Shown: positions 1 through 5,275, counted from the first letter of the stretch. The stretch: DNA of 6,000 nt from Aquificales bacterium (GCA_027035985.1 JALVTI010000127.1:1-6000), one strand, 5' to 3'. Notes: a model not told the origin generated them from the sequence alone. Translations and numbers: made by a program.

Positions 1-237
1 ATTTTGATATTTGCCAGTCCTTCGGCGTTTAAAGCCCTTTTGGAAAATTTGCAAAATCGGGTGGAGGTCTTGAAAAAAAAGATAATAGTCCCGATAGGCG
101 AAACGACCGCCGCGGCGGTAAGGGAAAGGGGATTTGAGGTTTCCTTTATACCCTCCAAGCCCGATATGGCGGTATTGGTGGAGGAATTGGCGGAGGCTCT
201 AAATGAAGTTCTTGAGGGGAAGAACTTTAAAGGATAG
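1..237 (+). CDS. hemD: Uroporphyrinogen-III synthase, C-terminal part (5' end outside window)
   Basis: The reading frame is open from base 1 to the TAG at 235-237 and gives about 78 C-terminal residues of a protein that is normally around 250 residues. The segment starts near FASPSAFKALLE, the 'serine in a TSPSA-type loop followed by a helix' seen in HemD. It continues with IIVPIGETTAAAVRERGFEV, the IGxxTAxAxxxxG signature, and ends with the usual helix (LVEELAEAL). HemD is the cytosolic enzyme that cyclises hydroxymethylbilane to uroporphyrinogen III in tetrapyrrole synthesis. Its last 35 bases overlap the start of lpxC in another frame, so the two genes are probably co-transcribed and translationally linked. 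The N-terminal half cannot be assessed. A fusion with an upstream tetrapyrrole enzyme cannot be excluded. Confidence 0.82.
   Translation: MLIFASPSAFKALLENLQNRVEVLKKKIIVPIGETTAAAVRERGFEVSFIPSKPDMAVLVEELAEALNEVLEGKNFKG
192..196 (+). promoter_or_regulatory. Shine-Dalgarno of lpxC inside hemD
   Basis: GGAGG lies six bases before the lpxC ATG and inside hemD coding sequence. It decides the lpxC start and the 35-base hemD/lpxC overlap. Confidence 0.8.
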
Positions 238-1039
238 CGTAACCCTTAGCGGTGTCGGCATACACACCGGAGAGGTTTCCCGCATAACGATACATCCTTC
301 CGCAAAGCGGGGTATCTACTTTTACAAAAATGGGGTAAAGATACCAGCCCTTCACCAATATGTGGTCAACACCGTCGCCTCCACCGACCTCTGCAACGAC
401 GGAAAATGCGTCAGAACCGTGGAACATCTGATGGCGGCTTTCTACCTGCTCGGTATAGACAGCGCCGTTGTCGAGGTTGAAGGACTGGAAATACCTATAG
501 CCGACGGAAGTGCCAAGGTATTCTTCGACCTAATAAGAGATGTCGGTATAGAGGAGCTCGACTATCTGCAGAGGTATTTCAAAATAGTTAGACCCGAAGA
601 GGTGAGACCCAACGGAATATTTGCCCGTTTGAAGGTTTACAACGGCGAGCGCTTCGTCTACGAGGATGTTTTCAACCACCTCGGAAGGAGAAAGGCGGTT
701 TACGAGGGGGAGGCTTGGGAAGCCCTGGTGGGGGCTAGAACCTTCTGCTACATAGAGGATGTTCCCCTGCTGTGGCTTTTGAACCTCGGAAGGGGAGGGA
801 ATCCGATTAACACCCTCCCGTTGGACGAAAATCTCTGCTATCTCGTTTACGGCGACGAACCGGTCAACCACAAGCTGTTAGACCTAATAGGCGACATAGC
901 CCTTGTGGGGGGAAGGATTTGGGGAGAGATTTACTCCTCCGGAGGGAACCACACCCTAAACCATATGGTTAGGGAGGTTATACTGAAGGGAGGGGTTGCA
1001 AAGGAGTTTTACCCCCCTTTGGAGGTTAGGGTTTCTTAA
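203..1039 (+). CDS. lpxC: UDP-3-O-acyl-N-acetylglucosamine deacetylase (LpxC)
   Basis: This is the zinc-dependent cytosolic enzyme for the committed step of lipid A synthesis: it removes the N-acetyl group from UDP-3-O-acyl-GlcNAc. The 278 residues match the short Aquifex-type length. Visible family motifs are SGVGIHTGE (16-24), TVEHLMAAF (72-80, with E74 as general base and H75 as a zinc ligand), IPIADGSA (97-104), ARTF (178-181), VNHKLLDLIGD (221-231, with H223 and D227 as zinc ligands and K224) and GGNHTLN (247-253, catalytic H250). All key residues are present, so the enzyme should be active. The ATG at 203 is preceded by GGAGG (192-196) with six bases between, which fixes the start inside the hemD frame. 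The 3' end overlaps the convergent gene by 14 bases, and no terminator hairpin is visible there. Confidence 0.96.
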   Translation: MKFLRGRTLKDSVTLSGVGIHTGEVSRITIHPSAKRGIYFYKNGVKIPALHQYVVNTVASTDLCNDGKCVRTVEHLMAAFYLLGIDSAVVEVEGLEIPIADGSAKVFFDLIRDVGIEELDYLQRYFKIVRPEEVRPNGIFARLKVYNGERFVYEDVFNHLGRRKAVYEGEAWEALVGARTFCYIEDVPLLWLLNLGRGGNPINTLPLDENLCYLVYGDEPVNHKLLDLIGDIALVGGRIWGEIYSSGGNHTLNHMVREVILKGGVAKEFYPPLEVRVS

Positions 1040-1277
1040 CCAATTTCGGTTTGGTGCAAAGTCTCTTATACGCCCTTTGGACTTCCTCAACCCACCTTTC
1101 CACCGGTAGGAGACCGTAATAGTAGGCTACCTTTCGGAGGGTGCAGTTTACCCTTCCCTTACAGGTTCGGCAATACATATTCCTATCGGCGAAGAATTTT
1201 TCCATTTCGGGACAACTTTCTATCAACTCCCAAACGCGGGTCTTTTCGTTAATTTCCATAAGGGGTTCTCTCTCCAT
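1026..1277 (-). CDS. Small DUF1858-like cysteine protein (putative redox or metal-binding)
   Basis: An 83-residue soluble protein. The segment EINEKTRVWELIESCPEMEKFFADRNMYC (8-36) follows the pattern of the DUF1858 / 'disulfide' domain family, in which a short helix near a Pro-Glu precedes a G/N-M-x-C turn. The usual single C-x-x-C is here C36-x2-C39-x5-C45, with further cysteines at 22 and 74. A helix-rich tail (LRKVAYYYGLLPVERWVEEVQRAY) resembles the family's C-terminal helices. DUF1858 proteins are often linked to hybrid-cluster or other redox proteins, so a redox or metal-binding role is plausible but unproven. The ATG at 1275-1277 has GAGGT six bases upstream (complement at 1284-1288), favouring it over the internal ATG at residue 7. 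It converges on lpxC with a 14-base overlap and diverges from the AEC permease. Confidence 0.72.
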   Translation of the reverse strand: MEREPLMEINEKTRVWELIESCPEMEKFFADRNMYCRTCKGRVNCTLRKVAYYYGLLPVERWVEEVQRAYKRLCTKPKLVKKP

Positions 1278-1305
1278 CTTTTAACCTCTCACTGGTGTTA
1301 ATTAT

Positions 1306-1335
1306 TTAATACCTTAAATTGGAAAAACCTTTAAA
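1306..1335 (-). promoter_or_regulatory. Candidate promoter for the DUF1858-like gene
   Basis: On the minus strand a TTTAAA (-35 candidate, 1330-1335) and a TATTAA (-10 candidate, 1306-1311) are separated by 18 bases, about 30 bases before the start codon. The 93-base divergent gap (1278-1370) is strongly A+T rich, so hexamers this degenerate could arise by chance. No clear promoter was found for the plus-strand permease. Confidence 0.28.
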
Positions 1336-1370
1336 AACCAATCCTTGAGACGGAAAATACCTAAACCCTT

Positions 1371-2273
1371 ATGTGGGAAACCCTATTCACCTTCTACCTG
1401 CTTGTGGGTGGCGGATTGCTTTTGAAAAAACTCCGTATCTTTTCGGAAGGGGATGTGAAAGTATTTGTTAATTACATAATATATTTTGCTTTACCGATTA
1501 CCATTTTGGGAATAGTTCACGAATTTAACTTCTCCTGGAAAGATTTCTTTATATTTGGAACGGCTTGGATTACCATAGCCGTAACAACCCTCTTTGTTTT
1601 CGGAATTCTTTCCAAACGTATAAGGGATAGAAGGGAGTTAAAAACCCTTTTTTTGACTATGAGCTTTGGAAACACCGCTTTTGTCGGTTTTCCCATAGCC
1701 TATTCCCTTTTTGGAGATAAAGGGTTGGCGTATGCAATACTTTACGATGTTTTGGGAAACTTTTTTGCGGTTGTAACATTTGCAATTTTTGTTATTACCG
1801 GAAAAATAGATTGGAAAACCGTTTATAAATTTCCACCTTTAGGAGGATTAATCTCCGCGTTCCTCTTAAAGGGATTACCGTTAACCTTTTTAAATCACCT
1901 CGTAGGTTTGGTAAAGGCTTCTATAACACCAACAATTGTTTTTGCATTGGGGTTGAGGTTAAACCCGCAGGGTGCCTTTTTAAATATTAAAGGAGCCCTT
2001 TTATCGGTTATTTGGAGACAGTTGATAGTTCCCTTTTTGGTGTTAATAATCCTCCTCGTTTTGGAAAGATTTGTTCACCTCCCCTTTGAGGAGAAAATGG
2101 TTATCCTCCTTCAAAGCGGTATGCCACCCTTTGTTATGTCGGTTATTTTGAGCGAAAAATATAAGCTAAATACCGATTTGGCGATAGCCGCCGTAAATAT
2201 CGGGTTATTAACGCTTTTGATAACCTTACCTATTTGGTATAAGGTTGGAAAATTGTTGCTGGGAGGAAATTAA
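1371..2273 (+). CDS. AEC-family (auxin efflux carrier-like) membrane transporter
   Basis: A 300-residue, very hydrophobic protein of the size usual for bacterial AEC permeases (Mem_trans family). It has about ten membrane segments, roughly at 2-19, 31-50, 59-81, 92-113, 121-143, 155-178, 183-197, 206-232, 241-260 and 269-289. The family hallmark GNTAFVGFPIAYSLFG is at 100-115, with a second conserved-type stretch LLQSGMPPFVMSVIL at 246-260. AEC proteins export or exchange small organic acids and related anions across the inner membrane. The substrate here cannot be read from the sequence, and the neighbours give no pathway. No Shine-Dalgarno precedes the ATG: the closest GGA is about 16 bases away. 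Later starts would cut the first membrane segment, so this start is kept; initiation may be leaderless. The gene is markedly A+T richer than lpxC. It ends five bases from the convergent lipoprotein gene. Confidence 0.88.
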   Translation: MWETLFTFYLLVGGGLLLKKLRIFSEGDVKVFVNYIIYFALPITILGIVHEFNFSWKDFFIFGTAWITIAVTTLFVFGILSKRIRDRRELKTLFLTMSFGNTAFVGFPIAYSLFGDKGLAYAILYDVLGNFFAVVTFAIFVITGKIDWKTVYKFPPLGGLISAFLLKGLPLTFLNHLVGLVKASITPTIVFALGLRLNPQGAFLNIKGALLSVIWRQLIVPFLVLIILLVLERFVHLPFEEKMVILLQSGMPPFVMSVILSEKYKLNTDLAIAAVNIGLLTLLITLPIWYKVGKLLLGGN

Positions 2274-2278
2274 AGCAC

Positions 2279-2755
2279 CTAATAAGGGCAAATCACTTCT
2301 ATTCTTTCCCTTAATCCGTTGAATTGAAGGGTATAAGTTTTAACCTCACAGCCGTAGGCATCGGCTAACCTTTTTAAGGTTTGGGTTAATTTGAGATGGC
2401 AAACATTTACCTCTGCCCGATTTATCTCTTTAATACAGCTATAGGGTAATTTAAACTCCTTATAGGCTATAAAAATTTTTTTATAGAAAAACAAAATTTT
2501 CTCGCGTTTCTTCTCGATTTTCCAACCCGGTATGTCCAATTTGGTTATAAAATCCAATGCGTTTGAACTTCTAAAGGAAGCCAAGGTGTCCAAAACCTTT
2601 TGAACCTCGAAGGTTATCCTATCCAAAAGGTTTTCCTCCTTAGGGGATATATAGGGGGTTACATTTAAAGAGTTCCCTCCTTGGGGGAGTGGGGATACAC
2701 AGGATAGCGATAACGATACCAACAATATTGGTAATATTATTGATTGCCTATTCAT
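2279..2755 (-). CDS. Small putative lipoprotein with four cysteines, function unknown
   Basis: A 158-residue protein that I do not recognise. It begins MNRQSIILPILLVSLSLSC: a basic residue, a hydrophobic stretch and a cysteine at 19. This fits the looser lipoprotein signal pattern, although the -3 residue is Ser rather than Leu. The mature part has a Pro/Gly/Asn linker (20-38), a mainly helical middle (41-100) and four cysteines (107, 119, 136, 156) that could form two disulfides in the periplasm. The frame stays open upstream to 2830, but that extension runs into tRNA-Leu, so the ATG at 2753-2755 is the credible start. There is no Shine-Dalgarno. A TACAAT hexamer ends nine bases before the ATG, which would suit a leaderless transcript, or the gene may be read through from the tRNA operon. 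Base composition is A+T rich. Confidence 0.7.
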   Translation of the reverse strand: MNRQSIILPILLVSLSLSCVSPLPQGGNSLNVTPYISPKEENLLDRITFEVQKVLDTLASFRSSNALDFITKLDIPGWKIEKKREKILFFYKKIFIAYKEFKLPYSCIKEINRAEVNVCHLKLTQTLKRLADAYGCEVKTYTLQFNGLRERIEVICPY

Positions 2756-2764
2756 AAAATATGA

Positions 2765-2770
2765 ATTGTA
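2765..2770 (-). promoter_or_regulatory. Candidate -10 box for the lipoprotein gene
   Basis: TACAAT on the minus strand (5 of 6 to consensus) lies nine bases before the lipoprotein ATG. No good -35 box is visible 16-19 bases upstream. If functional it would yield a nearly leaderless mRNA, consistent with the missing Shine-Dalgarno. Confidence 0.3.
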
Positions 2771-2800
2771 TTCCAAGAATGGATAGATTGATGAATTTAA

Positions 2801-2887
2801 TGGTGCCGGAGGCGGGAGTCGAACCCGCACGCCCCGAAGGGCACCGTCCCCTCAAGACGGCGCGTCTGCCAGTTCCGCCACTCCGGC
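2801..2887 (-). tRNA. tRNA-Leu (anticodon GAG), CCA encoded
   Basis: This folds as a class II tRNA of 87 bases including CCA. The acceptor stem GCCGGAG pairs with CTCCGGC, followed by discriminator A and encoded CCA (2801-2803 on the complementary strand). The anticodon stem CCGTC/GACGG encloses the loop TTGAGGG, giving anticodon GAG at 2851-2853, which reads CUC and CUU. The long variable arm is GCCC-TTCG-GGGC, and the T arm is GCGGG-TTCGACT-CCCGC. It is the second gene of a tRNA-Phe/tRNA-Leu unit, and no terminator is visible between it and the lipoprotein gene. Confidence 0.97.
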
Positions 2888-2966
2888 TCAGGGGGAGGTG
2901 CCAATGTTTGGTTCCCGCCGCTAAGCACCCAACAGCCGCCGCAACCCCGAGGGGTTGCCCCCAGAG
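2888..2966 (-). other. tRNA-Phe/tRNA-Leu spacer with processing hairpin
   Basis: A 79-base G+C-rich spacer. Just after tRNA-Phe it contains a perfect 7-bp hairpin GCAACCC-CTCG-GGGTTGC (2941-2958). Further on is GCGGGAACCAA (2908-2918), the exact complement of the leader immediately before tRNA-Phe. No U-run follows the hairpin, so it reads as a processing or stability element rather than a terminator. Confidence 0.6.
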
Positions 2967-3039
2967 TGGCCCAGGGCGGAGTCGAACCGCCGACACCCCG
3001 GTTTTCAGCCGGGTGCTCTACCACCTGAGCTACCGGGCC
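2967..3039 (-). tRNA. tRNA-Phe (anticodon GAA), CCA not encoded
   Basis: A standard 73-base class I cloverleaf. The acceptor stem GGCCCGG pairs with CTGGGCC (one G-U), the D stem is GCTC/GAGC, and the anticodon stem CCCGG/CCGGG holds the loop CTGAAAA with anticodon GAA at 3004-3006. A five-base variable loop and the T arm GGCGG-TTCGACT-CCGCC complete it. Discriminator A is followed by CTCT, so CCA must be added by a nucleotidyltransferase, unlike the neighbouring tRNA-Leu. It is the first gene after the promoter at 3081-3109. Confidence 0.97.
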
Positions 3040-3080
3040 TTGCGGGAACCAAGGAACCGCTCCAGCCTTCGAGAAAAAGA

Positions 3081-3109
3081 AATATACCAAAACGGGAGGG
3101 GTAAGTCAA
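3081..3109 (-). promoter_or_regulatory. Sigma-70-type promoter of the tRNA-Phe/tRNA-Leu unit
   Basis: On the minus strand TTGACT (3104-3109) and TATATT (3081-3086) are separated by exactly 17 bases, close to the vegetative consensus. Transcription would start near 3074, about 35 bases before mature tRNA-Phe. The -35 box sits in the loop of an inverted repeat (3089-3126) and begins only five bases after the stop codon of the upstream gene. Confidence 0.85.
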
Positions 3110-3126
3110 CCCCTCAAACCCGTTTT
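3089..3126 (-). terminator. Terminator-like hairpin at the end of the UT-M23 gene
   Basis: On the minus strand the order is AAAACGGG, a four-base bulge, AGGGGT, loop TGACTT, ACCCCT, CCCGTTTT. This makes a 14-bp stem with A's at the 5' foot and a T-run at the 3' foot, the form of an intrinsic (possibly bidirectional) terminator. It starts in the last codons of the UT-M23 gene and its stop codon overlaps the bulge. The T-run is only four bases. The same repeat encloses the tRNA promoter -35 box, so it may instead, or also, act as an operator-like site. Confidence 0.55.
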
Positions 3127-5237
3127 AGGAACAAGTTTTTATTGGCAACTTTTAAGGAAACCTCTTCGACGAATTTCCCTTTGCTGGATATTTTAACCTC
3201 TCCATAGGAGGTAAGACCGAAATACTCACCTCTGACGGTGAATTTAAGGGGTGTTTCCGACCGATAGCGGTTTTCGATATTCAGCAGTCGGTGGTAGAAA
3301 GAGGCGGCGAAGTAGACAAGATTTTTCCACCTAAACTTGAGTAGGGCGCTCAGGGGAATGCTGTCCCCCCACACCAGTTGGCGGTTGAGGTTTAGCGGCA
3401 ACTTCGAGAGGGTCGCAAATAGGAGTTTCAAAATTTCCGAATCCCCCTGAAGGGAATAGCAGTAAAAGACCCCAAACTTTTGACCGAAAAAGAGTTTTGA
3501 GGTTCCCTCTTTGAGATAGAAAGTTCCGTCGGGAGCCATCTCCACCTTGAGTTTTACCCTTTTCTCCTTCTCCCTGTCGCGGTAGAGGAATTCGAAAGAA
3601 TCCTCTATGAGGAGGTTGAATTTCTGCTGGAGAACCTTGTCGGGGAAAAATGCTTCTACCCCTTCCCCTTTTTTGGGAACGGAATAATCAAAAAATTGGT
3701 TACCCTCCGCTATGTAGGAGTCTATTACGAAGGGAACGGTGGGAGAACCTACCTTGGGTAGCAGTTGGACGTGCATGTGGATGTGGGGTTGGGGGGAATA
3801 ACCGCTGTTTCCGCACAGCCCCAGCAGGGTGCCCCTCTCAACGCGGTCGCCCTTTTTGACCTTTATCGAGTTTTGGGCGAAGTGACACAGCAGCACGTAA
3901 AATCCCCGCCAGTCGTAGATGAGGACGTAATTGCCCCAGTTGTTCTCTTTGTCGGCTTCGCCGGGTGGGTTGTCGGGAAAGCCGTCGACCACCTCGACAA
4001 CCGTTCCGGAGACGGGGGATAGAACGGGTTTTCTGTAGGCGTAGTAATCGGTTAGGTAATAGCCGCTACCGCGGTAGGTCTTTCCCTCCTCGTCGGTTAT
4101 CACAAAATCGAGGGCATATTTCCACGCCCCCTTGTGGGTCCACTCGCCGTCAAACCCCTGCCAAACAGTCCACTGTCCGCTAAAAGGAAGACCTATCTCC
4201 CTCCCCGTTAGGGGGAAGCGTTTTGTATAACTGACAAAGTAGTCTAAGGTTTTCTCCGGTGTTCCCCAATAGTAGGGGGTTAGATACCTATAGCCCAATA
4301 CGAGTAGGGTATAAACGGTTAGGAGAACAATAGCGTTTAAGGGTATTGCAAAGATGGGTATTCCATATGTCTGAAAGAACACCTCCGAAGCCTGTATGAT
4401 GGGAACGGCGGCTAAAACGCCGATGAGGGCTATTAAATAACTCCTCGGGTGGGGAATTAGAAAAACACCCCCCAAAGCCATCGCTATCAGGATGTAGTTG
4501 AATGCCGAGATATCGCCAAACGCTTGGTAGGTGCTACCCATCAAATAAGCCGTAAAGAGGGTTCCCGCGTAGTATCCCGCCGTTGCGAGGAATGCCAAAA
4601 TGGGTGAAAACCTAACGAGGACGGCGAGGAGAAGAAGACCTATTAATGGATGTGGATAGAAGATAATTGCACCCAGGGAGTCTAAGAAACCTTTAACCCA
4701 GAGGGGGAGGTTTTGGAGTACTTCGAACCCAACGTGGGGGTAGAGGTAGTAAACGAAGAGGTTGGAGTATTTGAAGGAGGCGAGATAAACCACCGTGCTA
4801 ACCAAAACGAAAGGCAGAGAGAGAACGGGCAGGCGCAGGTAATAACCGAAAATGTTTGAAAGGGTAAAGGTCAGCAGAAAGGTTAAAACGGAGGCTATAA
4901 CTATTAAAACCCCCGTAAGGGGGGAGAGTTTAAAAAGAAAGCCTATTCCCAAACCTACCAGTAGTGGGTTGTAAATGTAGTAGTCGAGGGATATAAGCGT
5001 TTTCTGAAAGCCCAAAAATTTGGCGAATAGAAATGTCGAAACCACAGCGAGCAGACCGGATAACCCGATATTGGGGTCTATCAGGGTTAGGAGGAAAAGA
5101 ATTAATCCCACCCGGGGGTTCGGTAAAAAGAAAATCCCCGAATAGGATTTCAAAACGGGTTCCAATACCTTTAAGAGGAAAAAGAGTTTTCTCTTTAACC
5201 TAACGAGTTTCTTTTTAGCCCTGTAGTTTGAGACCAT
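3114..5237 (-). CDS. Urea-transporter-type membrane domain fused to M23 metallopeptidase
   Basis: A 707-residue protein counted from the ATG at 5235-5237. Residues about 33-316 form a UT-family (urea channel) domain as two homologous halves. The first half has SGIFFLPNPRVG (33-44), YNPLLVGLGIG (89-99) and LPVLSLPFVLVS (136-147). The second has IIFYPHPLIG (191-200), FNYILIAMALGGVF (246-259) and GIPIFAIPLN (292-301). Residues about 352-500 form an M23/LytM domain: WTHKGAWKYALDF gives zinc ligands H368 and D377, CHF gives H452, and GNSGYSPQPHIHMH gives H485 and H487, so the active site looks intact. Residues about 530-707 are an unrecognised, probably beta-rich region. The N-terminus is very basic. 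UT proteins passively conduct urea; M23 enzymes cut peptidoglycan cross-links. I recall UT-M23 fusions as a recurrent architecture of unknown role. Neither the ATG nor the upstream in-frame TTG (5262-5264) has a Shine-Dalgarno, so the start is uncertain. Confidence 0.88.
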   Translation of the reverse strand: MVSNYRAKKKLVRLKRKLFFLLKVLEPVLKSYSGIFFLPNPRVGLILFLLTLIDPNIGLSGLLAVVSTFLFAKFLGFQKTLISLDYYIYNPLLVGLGIGFLFKLSPLTGVLIVIASVLTFLLTFTLSNIFGYYLRLPVLSLPFVLVSTVVYLASFKYSNLFVYYLYPHVGFEVLQNLPLWVKGFLDSLGAIIFYPHPLIGLLLLAVLVRFSPILAFLATAGYYAGTLFTAYLMGSTYQAFGDISAFNYILIAMALGGVFLIPHPRSYLIALIGVLAAVPIIQASEVFFQTYGIPIFAIPLNAIVLLTVYTLLVLGYRYLTPYYWGTPEKTLDYFVSYTKRFPLTGREIGLPFSGQWTVWQGFDGEWTHKGAWKYALDFVITDEEGKTYRGSGYYLTDYYAYRKPVLSPVSGTVVEVVDGFPDNPPGEADKENNWGNYVLIYDWRGFYVLLCHFAQNSIKVKKGDRVERGTLLGLCGNSGYSPQPHIHMHVQLLPKVGSPTVPFVIDSYIAEGNQFFDYSVPKKGEGVEAFFPDKVLQQKFNLLIEDSFEFLYRDREKEKRVKLKVEMAPDGTFYLKEGTSKLFFGQKFGVFYCYSLQGDSEILKLLFATLSKLPLNLNRQLVWGDSIPLSALLKFRWKNLVYFAASFYHRLLNIENRYRSETPLKFTVRGEYFGLTSYGEVKISSKGKFVEEVSLKVANKNLFLKRV

Positions 5238-5264
5238 CTGTTTAAGATTATTGATAGCTCTCAA

Positions 5265-5270
5265 AGGAGG
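5265..5270 (+). promoter_or_regulatory. Perfect Shine-Dalgarno of hpt
   Basis: AGGAGG lies five bases before the ATG at 5276. It excludes the in-frame GTG at 5270, which overlaps the Shine-Dalgarno itself. No convincing promoter was found upstream. Any hpt promoter would lie within the first codons of the divergent UT-M23 gene. Confidence 0.85.
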
Positions 5271-5275
5271 TGGTT

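Noticed and set aside
2756..2830. N-terminal extension of the lipoprotein gene up to 2830
   Set aside because: The extra codons lie partly in tRNA-Leu and would bury the lipoprotein signal, so the ATG at 2753-2755 is preferred.
1280..2890. Genomic island integrated at tRNA-Leu with att repeats
   Set aside because: No integrase gene and no copy of the tRNA 3' end was seen near 1280. Only the composition shift remains.
2941..2958. Intrinsic terminator after tRNA-Phe
   Set aside because: There is no T-run after the stem and a second tRNA follows, so termination here is unlikely.
2748..3090. Minus-strand open frames of 82 and 97 codons
   Set aside because: They are translations of the tRNA genes themselves (EWRNWQTRRLEG and AQVVEHPAENRG type), a known source of spurious annotations.
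2761..3207. Plus-strand open frame of 148 codons across the tRNA region
   Set aside because: It is the antisense reading of both tRNA genes (the familiar GVEPARPEGH-type false protein) and then runs over the UT-M23 3' end.
5228..5256. hpt promoter using TTGAGA at 5228-5233
   Set aside because: At 17-base spacing the -10 position reads TTGATA, a poor match. Better -10-like hexamers are at the wrong distance.
5238..5264. TTG start for the UT-M23 gene, nine residues longer
   Set aside because: TTG is a weaker start, with an anti-Shine-Dalgarno-like sequence just upstream. It cannot be excluded because the ATG also lacks a ribosome site.
5270..5275. GTG start for hpt
   Set aside because: It overlaps the AGGAGG Shine-Dalgarno. 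The ATG at 5276 has ideal spacing.
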